64,000 nucleotides of DNA, taken from contig JAHHGU010000003.1 in NCBI GenBank assembly GCA_019359765.1, positions 103,856-167,855 of the forward strand, in the 5' to 3' direction. The notes below the pieces were generated by a model, which ran no database searches, had not been told where the DNA came from, and saw nothing but the letters and a program-made list of their open reading frames with translations. The position numbers were made by a program, and so were the translations under genes. The first letter of the stretch is position 1. Each line of letters opens with the position of its first letter. Of this stretch, positions 55,501 to 63,870 are shown in pieces. The stretch is from Aphanothece sp. CMT-3BRIN-NPC111 (lineage in GTDB: Bacteria; Cyanobacteriota; Cyanobacteriia; Cyanobacteriales; JAHHGU01).

Positions 55501-56559
55501 ATGAGCAGCTCCCAAGTAGAAAAGTTATCCCGTTATCCATCGATTCTGGCAGTTGAGACAGTTGTCTATACTGGAATTCTTTGGGCTGTGCTAGCGCTGT
55601 TGTTTTTCCTTTTGTTTAGCATTCCCGTGCCTGGGGAGAAGCGTTCGCTATGGTACTTAATTGGTACCTACATTTTTGAACAGATGCCCTTTATACTCGC
55701 AGCTTTACTGTGTTTTAGAAATTGGGGCAGCCCGAATATTGCCAGTGGGCGTAATGTTTGGCTGCGAATTGGTCTGGCGATGCTGTCATTATTTATAGGA
55801 AAATTGCTGTTTGGCTGGTGGGAGATGTATTGGGGGCTAGCTCCCGATGTGTCGCCAGGATCTCTGTTTTATATAGCTTTTTATTTGTTTCTCAGCTGGG
55901 GCATGGTTCTAGTCCTTCTCCCTAGGCGTCTGAATCTTGAGATTTGGCAGTGGGTAATTGTTGCGGCGATCGCGGCAGGCGGTGTAGCCTTAGGTGTCTG
56001 GGTTTCTACTTCCACACCGCCAACTTCACAGGAATCACCCGCTGCTGTCTCGAAATCGGCAATTGTACAGGTATCTCCTGTTGCTTCCCCCAAGAAGCGG
56101 ACTGCCCTAAAGGCACCAACGGTAAAACCAACGGTAAAACAGGTAATATCTGCGGCAACGAAACCTGCCCTCCAGAAGCCCCCAACAGATTCTACCTCCG
56201 AAAATCAGCCTCCCGCCTGGGCTTTATCTCTGGAAAAAAAACTCACTCCTCTGTCTCCCCCCCTGAGTTGGTTCTATGTCATTTGCGATGTTTTCCTTTT
56301 GATTATTTCCGCGCTCCTGCTGCTAGCGTTTTGGGGTGGGCGTTTTGCCCAGTCTTGGCGGATGATTGCAGCGGCAGCGTTTTCGCTCTACATTGCAGAT
56401 ATGTGGTTTAACTATGCACAAAATAATATTCCTGACTACCAAAGGGGCTTTATACTGGAAGTCTTTTGGGTGTTCAGCGGGGTTCTGTTTGCTATCGGTG
56501 CTGCTTTGGAATATGACACCTCCAGCCGTGCCCGCCGTAGTGGGCGTAGACGGGCTTAG
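55501..56559 (+). CDS. Multi-pass membrane protein of unknown function
   Basis: A 352-residue protein. Four hydrophobic segments occur in the first 165 residues (VVYTGILWAVLALLFFLLFS, YIFEQMPFILAALLCF, WLRIGLAMLSLFIGKLLFG, LFYIAFYLFLSWGMVLVLLP) plus WQWVIVAAIAAGGVALGVWV. A Pro/Lys/Thr-rich linker (about 175-255) follows, and three more segments end the protein (WFYVICDVFLLIISALLLLA). The ending SSRARRSGRRRA is strongly basic. The stop at 56559 is nine bases before the next ATG, so the two are co-transcribed. I recognise no family. Confidence 0.75.
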   Translation: MSSSQVEKLSRYPSILAVETVVYTGILWAVLALLFFLLFSIPVPGEKRSLWYLIGTYIFEQMPFILAALLCFRNWGSPNIASGRNVWLRIGLAMLSLFIGKLLFGWWEMYWGLAPDVSPGSLFYIAFYLFLSWGMVLVLLPRRLNLEIWQWVIVAAIAAGGVALGVWVSTSTPPTSQESPAAVSKSAIVQVSPVASPKKRTALKAPTVKPTVKQVISAATKPALQKPPTDSTSENQPPAWALSLEKKLTPLSPPLSWFYVICDVFLLIISALLLLAFWGGRFAQSWRMIAAAAFSLYIADMWFNYAQNNIPDYQRGFILEVFWVFSGVLFAIGAALEYDTSSRARRSGRRRA

Positions 56560-56568
56560 GAAAGCTAT

Positions 56569-57624
56569 ATGAGTCCTAGAAAACTTTCTGATTCAGACAA
56601 ACACGACATCATTAACCTGTATCGGCAACTACCAGAGACAACCTCAACTCTGGCAAGTCGCTATGGCGTCAGTAGCTCGACGATTAGCCGCCTCCTGAAA
56701 AGCAGCTTGTCAGAGAAAGAATACGACGCGCTTATACAGCAAAAGCGTACCACTCGCACCCCAAATATTGGTTTTGAGGCTCTGCCTGAGGAGACTCTGC
56801 CTGAGGAGGCTCTGCCTGAGGGGGCTCTGCCTGAGGAGACTCTGCCTGAGGAGGCTATACCTGAGGAGGCTATACCTGAGGCGGTCAGCCAGCCGCTAGC
56901 TCCTGACATTGAATTATCCGCATCAACCCTGGCTTCCAGACGCCTACGCCGCCGTTCCTCAGCGGTACCAGCAGCTATGGAAGACCAGGCGGCAGAAGCA
57001 CCCATACAAAGCTTGGACATCCCGGTAGAGCCAGAGGAAACCACCATAGAATTTATTGACGAAAGAGAAGCTTCGGATGAGGCAGAAGCCAGTGGCGTAG
57101 AGGAGATGCTAGGCTCAGGCCCCGATCAAGCAGAAGTCAATGCCTTAGAGGAGATGCTAGGGGAAGATCTAAGCGATTTAGACGATGATGATGATGAGAA
57201 TGATGATTTAGAAGACATCGGTGAGGACGACTGGGACGATGACACAGATGACACAGCGGACGCTGCCAGTCAGAATCAAGTAGAAACATTTATCACCGAT
57301 CGCGGCGCTAACGTTCAAGTTTTACCACTATCTGAGGCATCTCTTCCTAAAACGTGCTACTTGGTAGTTGACCGCGCTGCCGAGCTAATCGCCAAGCCCC
57401 TTAAGGACTTTAGCGACCTGGGAAAAATTCCCGCCGCAGAAGTTCAACAGAAAACACTGCCGATTTTTGACAACCACAGGGTGGCTCGTCGTTTTTCCAA
57501 CCGTACTCAGCGAGTGATTAAAATTCCTGATGGTAGGATGCTCCAGAAGACTTGCTCCCATCTGCAAGCAAAAGGAATTACACGGCTGCTAATTGATGGT
57601 CAGGTCTACTCGTTGTTGCACTAG
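56569..57624 (+). CDS. HTH-domain protein with acidic repeat region, conserved in cyanobacteria
   Basis: A 351-residue protein. The first 60 residues form a transposase-like helix-turn-helix (LSDSDKHDIINLYRQLPETT, LASRYGVSSSTISRLLKSSL). Next come seven copies of a five-residue unit (LPEEA/T) encoded by exact 15-bp DNA repeats, then an acidic disordered stretch (DLDDDDDENDDLEDIGEDDW). A conserved C-terminal domain of about 100 residues follows (VLPLSEASLPKTCYLVVDRA, RVIKIPDGRMLQKTCSHLQA, LIDGQVYSLL). It could be a DNA-binding regulator, but the target is unknown. It starts nine bases after the membrane-protein gene. Confidence 0.8.
   Translation: MSPRKLSDSDKHDIINLYRQLPETTSTLASRYGVSSSTISRLLKSSLSEKEYDALIQQKRTTRTPNIGFEALPEETLPEEALPEGALPEETLPEEAIPEEAIPEAVSQPLAPDIELSASTLASRRLRRRSSAVPAAMEDQAAEAPIQSLDIPVEPEETTIEFIDEREASDEAEASGVEEMLGSGPDQAEVNALEEMLGEDLSDLDDDDDENDDLEDIGEDDWDDDTDDTADAASQNQVETFITDRGANVQVLPLSEASLPKTCYLVVDRAAELIAKPLKDFSDLGKIPAAEVQQKTLPIFDNHRVARRFSNRTQRVIKIPDGRMLQKTCSHLQAKGITRLLIDGQVYSLLH
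56776..56880 (+). repeat. 15-bp tandem repeat inside the HTH-protein gene
   Basis: Seven consecutive 15-base units of the form GAGGCTCTGCCTGAG, with GAGACT, GGGGCT and GAGGCTATA variants, all in frame and giving EALPE/ETLPE/EAIPE. The near identity of the units suggests expansion by slippage. Confidence 0.9.
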
Positions 57625-57637
57625 TGCATAGCAGAAG

Positions 57638-58903
57638 CTAACCGCTAACAGCTAAAACTTGCACTGGTTCACCAGCTGGAATAAATGCTTGACCCGCTGG
57701 CAGAACCGCCAAGCCGCTAGTTTGCGCCATGTTAATTAAATTTCCTGAACTATGGCGACCACCAGCAAGCTCAAATTCATAAACACCGGCGACTAAATCC
57801 AGACGCCCCCAGAGGTAAGTTTCCCGCTGACCATCGGAGTGCAAATCGTGGCGGGAACGCGCTTGGACAAATACTGGTTCCCAATCCCCTGCCCGTCCAG
57901 AAAGTTTCTTGAGCGCTGGTTGTACAAATCGCCAAAAGCTCACCAGAGATGAAACAGGATTCCCTGGCAAACCAAAGTACAACACCGATTTCTGATTAGA
58001 GGCAGAGTCGGTTGAAAACGTGGCAACTGTCAGGGGTTTACCTGGTTTTACAGCAACGGCACGAATGTGAATTTGGGCACCTAGCTGAGCCAGAATTTCA
58101 TCAACATAGTCATAGTCACCCACTGAAACGCCACCGGAGGAAAGAACGACATCGGCCGATGCCACAGCAAGTGCGATCGCATCCTTAAGTGCCTCTGGCT
58201 GATCCAAAACAATACCCATTGGCAGAGGCGTCCCGCCCATCTGTGCCACCAAGGCAGCCAAGGCGTACTGATTCGAGTCTACAATCTGACCTGGTTGCAG
58301 GGGTTGGTCGGGCGTCACCAACTCATCGCCAGTAGAAAGAATTGCCACACGGGGACGGCGGTAGACTGCCATCTGGGTACATTGGGCAGCTGCCAGTACG
58401 GCTATTTCTGGGGCTTGGAGAACTATTCCCTCAGGCAGTAGTGGTGTCCCAGCTTTGTAGAAAGCGCCCTGATGACGTACATATGCTTGAGATTCTGGTG
58501 CCGCAAGAATAAACACGCGATCGCCCTCCGCCCTTGTCTCCTCCTGCATCACCACAGTGTCTGCACCAGCTGGCATTACAGCACCCGTCAAAATACGCGC
58601 TGCCTGCCCTTGTTGAATCGAACGTTGAGGTTGGTATCCAGCTGGAATTTCTTCTACAACTTCCAACACTGCTGGTTGCTTTTCATCACAGTTTTGCACA
58701 TCTGCGAATCGCACAGCATATCCATCCATCGCGGAGTTATCCCAGTGGGGAAAATCTAGATGACTTGTCACTGGTGCAGCCAGAATACGACCAGCGGCAG
58801 ATGATAAGTCTACAATCTCATTGTCTTGATGTCTATCCAGAGGTTGCACTAAACCGAGAATGATTTCCTCTGCTTGTTTTACCGGCAGCATATTACTTAG
58901 CAT
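57638..58903 (-). CDS. moeA: Molybdopterin molybdenumtransferase MoeA
   Basis: A ~421-residue MoeA, which inserts molybdate into adenylylated molybdopterin. Motifs: LPVKQAEEIILGLVQPL, PHWDNSAMDGYAVRFADV, RILTGAVMPAGADTVVMQEE, VAILSTGDELVTPDQPLQPG, VVLSSGGVSVGDYDYVDEIL, VKPGKPLTVATF and FGLPGNPVSSLVSFWRFVQP. ATG 58903 is chosen because AGGAG lies six bases before it; the longer frame (58939) starts with GTG and no such site. It is convergent with the HTH-protein gene. It would serve nitrate reductase and any intact molybdoenzymes; the molybdoenzyme relic at 24 kb is unrelated in position. Confidence 0.95.
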   Translation of the reverse strand: MLSNMLPVKQAEEIILGLVQPLDRHQDNEIVDLSSAAGRILAAPVTSHLDFPHWDNSAMDGYAVRFADVQNCDEKQPAVLEVVEEIPAGYQPQRSIQQGQAARILTGAVMPAGADTVVMQEETRAEGDRVFILAAPESQAYVRHQGAFYKAGTPLLPEGIVLQAPEIAVLAAAQCTQMAVYRRPRVAILSTGDELVTPDQPLQPGQIVDSNQYALAALVAQMGGTPLPMGIVLDQPEALKDAIALAVASADVVLSSGGVSVGDYDYVDEILAQLGAQIHIRAVAVKPGKPLTVATFSTDSASNQKSVLYFGLPGNPVSSLVSFWRFVQPALKKLSGRAGDWEPVFVQARSRHDLHSDGQRETYLWGRLDLVAGVYEFELAGGRHSSGNLINMAQTSGLAVLPAGQAFIPAGEPVQVLAVSG

Positions 58904-59418
58904 TTCTGCTCCTGGGAAGAAAGTAATTAATCCAAACACAAGTACTTCTTAGCTATTATCTCTGGTGCTGGTTGGTAGCTAAGGTACTAATAGCTAATCG
59001 CTTAATTTTAACTCCACACCCATGTATTTGTATGGGCGAGAATTTTTAATAACGAAGTTTTACGGCAATGTTAAGAATTACCCAAAGCAGCAGTTAACTA
59101 TTTTTAGCGTATGCTGAGCAACATATGTATGATGTCTTTTCTAGTTTTCATTCTCTTGAACGCGATGGGAGATGAATTATTCGCCTAGATGGTGACTGTA
59201 ATTGAAAAAGTATTGTCGTGTTTTGTATAACCCAAGATTGAACATATTATTCTAGAGGTGGCAAAGCGCCAGGAGAGCTTCAAACTCTCCTGCATTCCAT
59301 CCTCGAATTTGGTTCTTTTCAGTAATATAAATCAACGTCTTTTTTTACTATAATTTACGATATCACAATGAAATATTGGTGAGTGCTATACATTGAGCGG
59401 CTTTCCTGCCTGCTCCTG
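58904..59418. other. Intergenic region upstream of moeA
   Basis: About 515 bases with no gene. It includes a short AGGAGAG / CTCTCC inverted segment at 59268-59290 (GGAGAG-CTTCAAA-CTCTCC), a possible hairpin. Otherwise AT-rich and featureless. Confidence 0.4.
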
Positions 59419-59535
59419 CTTAGAACCTATCCGCAAAGTCGTTTTAAGATATTTTTAACCACAGATAAACACAGATGAACACAGATACCAGTACATATTC
59501 AGCTACTGAAAGGGATTTTTTGGATAGGCTCTTAG
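59419..59535. mobile_element. MITE-like element with inverted ends CTTAGAACCTATCC
   Basis: Left CTTAGAACCTATCC (59419-59432) and right GGATAGGCTCTTAG (59522-59535) are inverted repeats with two mismatches. Between them is TTTTTAACCACAGATAAACA with CACAGATGAACACAGAT, a motif I know as a scattered repeat in cyanobacterial genomes. There is no coding capacity. It is probably a small non-autonomous element. Confidence 0.6.
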
Positions 59536-59599
59536 GCATAGACGAGGTACTCAGCCGCAATTTCCCCTGCAATTATCCAGTCTGGACGCCCCATCTTCT

Positions 59600-60133
59600 A
59601 TGACTACTGAACTCGCTTACACAGGAAGACCCAAAGTTCCAATTCAGCGACGGGCCGCAGCCTTCATGATTGATTTTGTGAGTGTTTGGCTAGTTACTTT
59701 GTTACTTGGGGGAAATACTCTTTCTCAACTGCTGGTTTTTATAGTGGCATGGTTGGGTATGAGAGTAGTGCTGGTGGCGAAAAACCAGGGGCAGAGCTTG
59801 GGTCGCTGGGCTTTGGATATGAAAGTTATCGATGCCAAATTTGGTAAAACACCCGGTCTTTTGGAGCTATCCAAGCGAGAGGGTCTCACTGGTTTTGGCT
59901 CCATACTGGCATTGCTTGGTCTGAGCATCGGTCTTGCTAATAGCATTTCTTTACTACTGCTGAGTGCCCCTCTGGCGGTAGATTATGGCGTGGCTTTGGC
60001 AGATTCAAGAAGCCAGCAAACACTCCATGACCGTCTGGCGCGAACGGCTGTGGTGGCGACACACCGAGGATTTTCTCTCGACTTGAGAATCAAAAAGTTG
60101 CTTGCTCAGGCTACCCGTCGCCTAAAACAATAG
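59600..60133 (+). CDS. RDD family membrane protein
   Basis: A 177-residue protein of the RDD family: VPIQRRAAAFMIDFVSVWLV carries the Arg-x-x-Ala…Asp signature, QGQSLGRWALDMKVIDAKFG the middle motif, and three hydrophobic segments occur (about 25-45, 50-65, 95-125). The last motif, SRSQQTLHDRLARTAVV, contains the typical LHDxLA. RDD proteins are small membrane proteins of unclear function, some linked to ion transport. It precedes a long non-coding stretch and then the ribosomal genes. Confidence 0.85.
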   Translation: MTTELAYTGRPKVPIQRRAAAFMIDFVSVWLVTLLLGGNTLSQLLVFIVAWLGMRVVLVAKNQGQSLGRWALDMKVIDAKFGKTPGLLELSKREGLTGFGSILALLGLSIGLANSISLLLLSAPLAVDYGVALADSRSQQTLHDRLARTAVVATHRGFSLDLRIKKLLAQATRRLKQ

Positions 60134-60234
60134 TAATTTGTGTATAATTACAATCCCAATGGTCAACCACCGATTGCCATATCGGTTTAGATATGGCAGG
60201 ACTTGAAAAAGTCTAATTTGACCAGCCTAAGACC

Positions 60235-60760
60235 AAACAAGGTATACCTTATCGCCCCAGCGCTGCGACGCAAGACGTAACGCTAGGAGGCACTCTTGGG
60301 TCACAGATTGGCTGTCTGGGTTCCTCAGACAGCCAATCTGTGACCAACGGAGCTGGTAAAATACCAATGGTACTAAGTCTGGGGGCACCCCATACAGGCT
60401 GGAACAAAGACACACGCCGAGGGTAGAAATGTAGCTGTAAGGCTTGACAAGTGCTGTGTCTGCGGCGGGCAACGTCGTGGACATTAAACAAATTGCCTGT
60501 TGAGGCGTTCTGATCTGGGATTGTGTGAGCAAATGCTCACAAGTCTAGACGTGAGCCGGAGAAACAGCAAGTAATCTGCGTACATACCCGTCAGGGTTGG
60601 TCGTAGAGGATGCCAAAGGATTAAAACAGGTTGACGCGGGTTAAGCCAGTGTCCTGAATCCCAAAAGCCTAGATAACATTGGTGAAGCAAACGTAGCCCC
60701 TGGAAGCGGGGGCGTACTGCGTAAGCAGACAAGGTTTGGCTCCGGTAACCTGCCTAATGT
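60235..60760 (+). ncRNA. Candidate structured RNA, HEARO / IscB omega-RNA-like
   Basis: A 600-base stretch between RDD and rpmG with no plausible protein but dense hairpins: a perfect 20-bp stem (60299-60345), TGTGAGCA-AA-TGCTCACA (60524-60541), GGGGGCACCCC (about 60382) and GCCCCTGGAAGCGGGGGC (about 60695). Segments CTGTGTCTGCGGCGGGCAAC and GGGTAGAAA resemble, from memory, conserved parts of HEARO RNAs, the omega RNAs of IscB nucleases. No IscB gene is near, so it would be a stand-alone copy. The minus-strand frames across it look like typical false proteins from conserved RNA. Identity is inferred; the lack of coding sense and the strong folding are seen directly. Confidence 0.5.
60299..60345. 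repeat. Perfect 20-bp inverted repeat with a 7-base loop
   Basis: GGTCACAGATTGGCTGTCTG (60299-60318) pairs without mismatch with 60326-60345 around GGTTCCT. It is the strongest hairpin in the window and lies at the 5' side of the candidate structured RNA. No T run follows, so it is not a normal terminator. Confidence 0.95.
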
Positions 60761-60864
60761 AAAAACGGGCAACCAATTATTTACAGGAAAGCGGCATACC
60801 CCGCCCCGCTTTCCCCTCCCACCAAAAGCAAAGGTGGCGGGAGTACTCAGCGGGATTATTTCAG

Positions 60865-61059
60865 ATGGCAGCGAAGAAGGGTGTCCGGATCATTATTACG
60901 TTGGAATGCACCGAGTGTCGCACGAATTCAAACAAGCGATCGCCCGGTGTTTCCCGCTATACAACCACAAAAAACCGCCGTAACACTACGGCACGGCTAG
61001 AAATTAAAAAGTTCTGCCCTCACTGCAACAAACACGCAGCCCACAAGGAAATTAAATAG
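60865..61059 (+). CDS. rpmG: 50S ribosomal protein L33
   Basis: A 64-residue L33 of the bacterial/plastid type: [40 protein letters not shown] and [15 protein letters not shown]. Both CxxC pairs are present, so this is the zinc-binding form. It is the first gene of the conserved cyanobacterial group rpmG-rpsR-rnr. The gap to rpsR is 55 bases. Confidence 0.96.
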   Translation: MAAKKGVRIIITLECTECRTNSNKRSPGVSRYTTTKNRRNTTARLEIKKFCPHCNKHAAHKEIK

Positions 61060-61114
61060 TTCTTGTTTGTTGTTTGTTCTCAACTAACCACTGACCGCTA
61101 GCTAACAGCTGCTT

Positions 61115-61330
61115 ATGACTTACTATCGCAAACGTCTTTCCCCCATCAAACCTGAAGACCCCATCGACTACAAAGATGTCGATTTGTTACGTAAATTCAT
61201 TACCGAACGGGGTAAAATCCTGCCGCGCCGCATTACTGGTCTAACAGCGAAGCAACAACGCGACCTGGCAAAAGCAATTAAGCGATCGCGTCTTATCGCA
61301 TTGTTGCCTTTCATTAACAAAGAAGGTTGA
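61115..61330 (+). CDS. rpsR: 30S ribosomal protein S18
   Basis: A 71-residue S18: [40 protein letters not shown] and [20 protein letters not shown] are the universal motifs. It follows rpmG on the same strand and is probably co-transcribed. The stop is followed after four bases by a TAATTCG heptamer tract. Confidence 0.96.
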   Translation: MTYYRKRLSPIKPEDPIDYKDVDLLRKFITERGKILPRRITGLTAKQQRDLAKAIKRSRLIALLPFINKEG

Positions 61331-61334
61331 CCAA

Positions 61335-61424
61335 AATAATTCGTAATTCGTAATTCGTAATTTGATTGGGTACATGCCCCTACTGATTGTAATTACGAAT
61401 TACTAACTATCAATTACGAATTAT
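61335..61424. repeat. Inverted pair of TAATTCG heptamer tracts after rpsR
   Basis: TAATTCGTAATTCGTAATTCG (in part) at 61337-61361, a spacer of about 30 bases, then the reverse form AATTACGAATTAC...AATTACGAATTATT at 61390-61424. It is the same arrangement as at 47594-47807 but without the MITE-like insert. Confidence 0.88.
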
Positions 61425-61768
61425 TATTGACATTTTCCCCGACTGAGCAGTAGTTCAGTTGGGGATACCCACACTGATGTGGGTATTGCCTGCTTCTAAG
61501 TAGGTGGGCGTAATTAAATATTAATTGTGGAAGTCGGTCATCGATCGCAAAGGTGATAGGTAATGGCTGTCTTACCAATCGCCAAAAAGGGGCGGCGAAG
61601 AAGCCCCCGTGTTTCAACCAGGGTCAGAATTGCCGCCGCCCCTACGTGAAATCCCTGACAAGGGCTGGTGCGGATGAGCTTAACAATCACCAATCACCCA
61701 TCACCAGCCCCAAAAGGATAAACTGGATAAGAGGTGTGCAATTAATTCTACCGGGGTAATTAAAACGG
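61425..61768. other. Intergenic region before rnr, with one hairpin
   Basis: About 340 bases without a gene. ATACCCACA (61465-61473) and TGTGGGTAT (61478-61486) form a perfect 9-bp hairpin with a CTGA loop. A GGGGCGGCGAAGAAG / CCGCCGCCCCTAC pair around 61588-61645 forms a weaker, larger hairpin. They may be terminator- or repeat-derived. Confidence 0.5.
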
Positions 61769-63784
61769 GTGGAGAAGGGAACGCTAATTGAATTTTGGCA
61801 GAATGGAGAGCGCCGTCTGGCCGTAGCAGACCGTCCAGAGGGCAAAAAGCACTGGATTGTGATAGACGATCGCGGTCAATCCCACACCCTCCATCCTCGG
61901 AAAATTACCTATGAGGTTCTGGGTGAAACTTATAAGCCTTCAGATATTTCTGGTTTCCTCAAACAGGTACAACCCTACCTCGATCCTTCCAGCCTAGAGG
62001 TGGCTTGGGAAATATTGGTAGAGGATGGGGAAACGGTTGACCCGCCAGCTATGGCGTCTCTGCTGTTTTCCGATCGCAGCCCGCATTTATGCTATGCATC
62101 TCATTATTTGCTCTCAGAGGATAAGCTCTACTTCAAACAAAAAAGCGACTGCTACGAGCCTCGTAGTTCGGCTCAGGTAGCAGAACTGAAACATCAACTG
62201 GAAGTGGGAGAGCAGCGGCGTCGAGAGCAGCAGGAATTTTTGATGCGGGTGCAGAAAGGACTAGCTGGTGAGGTAGTAGAGTGGCAGGAGAGCGATCGCC
62301 CTCGCATCGAGATGTTGGAACGGCTTGTCCTTCAGCCAGAGTTTGCATCTCGTCCTGCTTTTGATGTTCTAGCAGCTTTAGGACGCCCTCAAAACCATGA
62401 AAGCGCCTTTGACTTGCTGGTGGCTCTGGGCTTGTGGAGCCGTCACGAGAATCTATTTCTGCGGCGCAGTCAAATTCCTATTCAGTTTCCTAATAAGGTG
62501 GTAGAAATGGCCCAACTAGTCGTGGATTCTCCGCCTCCAGATTCGGAATTAAATCGGCTGGATCTCACTCATCTCAAGGTTTACACCATTGACGATGAAA
62601 CTACCCAGGAGATTGATGATGGCTTGAGCGTGGAAGCCCTCGCCGATGGACAGCGAACTCGGATCTGGATACATATTGCCGATCCCACCCGCTTAGTATC
62701 GCCAGGGGACGAACTCGACTTAGAAGCTCGACGGCGCAGCACCACGCTTTATCTGCCCACAGGGATGATTCCCATGTTCCCGCCCATTCTGGCAACAGGC
62801 CCCATGAGTCTGGTGCAGGGGAAAATATGTTATGCCCTAAGTTTTGGTGTCATTTTAGATGAAACTGGCGCTGTCCAGGAATACAGCATTCATGCCAGCT
62901 TGATTAAGCCGACGTATCGCCTAACTTACGAAGATGTCGATGAGATGCTACAACTGGGCATCCAGGCAGAACCAGAAATAGGGACGCTCGCAACTCTGGC
63001 AAAGCTGCGCCGAACTTGGCGTCAATCCCAAGGCTCTATTAGCATCAGCATGCCGGAAGCTTTAATCAAGGTAGATGGTGAAGAAATCACCATTAATGTT
63101 TTAGACGATTCACCGTCGCGACAGCTAGTGGCAGAAATGATGATCCTAGCTGGTGAGGTGGCGTCTCGCTATGGTCAGGAGCAGAAAATCCCCTTGCCAT
63201 ATCGCAGTCAGCCCCAACCAGAACTCCCCTCAGAAGAAGAATTACTACAGCTGCCTGCCGGTCCCGTCCGGTTTTGTGCGATGCGCCGTTGCATGCCTCG
63301 CAGTGAAATGAGTCTCACACCAGGACGGCACGCGGGCTTGGGTTTGGAGACATACACACAGGTAACGTCTCCTATCCGCCGCTATACTGATTTGCTGGCG
63401 CACTTTCAGATTAAGGCTCACTTGCGCGGAGACGAGTTGCCCTTCTCAGCTGAAAAGCTCCAAGAAATTATGCTGAGTGTCAGCACCGCCGCCTATGAGG
63501 CCACCTTGGTGGAACGTCAAACGAATCGTTACTGGGGGTTGGAGTACCTACGGCGTCATGCCGATGAGGTGTGGCAGGCGCTTGTACTGCGGTGGCTGCG
63601 GGAAGACGACAACTTGGTATTGATTTTGTTAGAGGATTTGGGTTTGGAGTTGGCTATGCGTTTCAAGCGCTCAGTAGCATTGGGCGATCGCTTGGAAGTT
63701 CGGGTTAGCCACGCCGATCCCCGTCAGGATGTAATTCAGTTCCGAGAAATGATTAATCAAGAGGCTCAGCCAGCTACTACCTAA
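61769..63784 (+). CDS. rnr: RNase II/R family exoribonuclease
   Basis: A 671-residue 3'-5' exoribonuclease of the RNB family, acting in mRNA decay and structured-RNA turnover. The RNB catalytic core is clear: LKVYTIDDETTQEIDDGLSV with the metal-binding Asp residues, RIWIHIADPTRLVSPGDELD, TTLYLPTGMIPMFPP and TSPIRRYTDLLAHFQIKAHL. An S1-like C-terminal part follows (LRWLREDDNLVLILLEDLGL). The length is shorter than E. coli RNase R and fits cyanobacterial/plastid enzymes. The start is GTG 61769. The gene follows rpmG-rpsR, the usual order. Confidence 0.93.
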   Translation: MEKGTLIEFWQNGERRLAVADRPEGKKHWIVIDDRGQSHTLHPRKITYEVLGETYKPSDISGFLKQVQPYLDPSSLEVAWEILVEDGETVDPPAMASLLFSDRSPHLCYASHYLLSEDKLYFKQKSDCYEPRSSAQVAELKHQLEVGEQRRREQQEFLMRVQKGLAGEVVEWQESDRPRIEMLERLVLQPEFASRPAFDVLAALGRPQNHESAFDLLVALGLWSRHENLFLRRSQIPIQFPNKVVEMAQLVVDSPPPDSELNRLDLTHLKVYTIDDETTQEIDDGLSVEALADGQRTRIWIHIADPTRLVSPGDELDLEARRRSTTLYLPTGMIPMFPPILATGPMSLVQGKICYALSFGVILDETGAVQEYSIHASLIKPTYRLTYEDVDEMLQLGIQAEPEIGTLATLAKLRRTWRQSQGSISISMPEALIKVDGEEITINVLDDSPSRQLVAEMMILAGEVASRYGQEQKIPLPYRSQPQPELPSEEELLQLPAGPVRFCAMRRCMPRSEMSLTPGRHAGLGLETYTQVTSPIRRYTDLLAHFQIKAHLRGDELPFSAEKLQEIMLSVSTAAYEATLVERQTNRYWGLEYLRRHADEVWQALVLRWLREDDNLVLILLEDLGLELAMRFKRSVALGDRLEVRVSHADPRQDVIQFREMINQEAQPATT

Positions 63785-63789
63785 AGGTT

Positions 63790-63868
63790 AAGAGTTTTAA
63801 GTTAAGAGTTTTAAGTTAAGAGTTATGAGTTATGAGTTTTGAGTTATGAGTTTTGAGTTTTGAGTTTG
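63790..63868 (+). repeat. Heptanucleotide tandem repeat (GAGTTTT with AAGTT/TATGAGT variants)
   Basis: About 11 units of GAGTTTT, AGAGTTTTA and GAGTTAT beginning six bases after the rnr stop and ending three bases before the next GTG. It is the most diverged tract of this family in the window. Confidence 0.88.
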
Positions 63869-63870
63869 AA

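Noticed and set aside
56661..57047. 128-codon frame opposite the HTH-protein gene
   Set aside because: It is a Ser/Arg-rich shadow of the 15-bp repeat on the other strand.
60299..60345. Long hairpin as a retron msd
   Set aside because: No reverse transcriptase gene lies anywhere near it.
60227..60732. Minus-strand open frames of 80-100 codons (60227-60532, 60249-60491, 60484-60732)
   Set aside because: They overlap each other and dense hairpins, have no ribosome-binding sites, and read as translated structured RNA.
60150..60800. Group I or group II intron, RNase P RNA or tmRNA
   Set aside because: I could find no intron domain V-type hairpin, no GAGGAAAGTCC core of RNase P RNA and no tmRNA ends.
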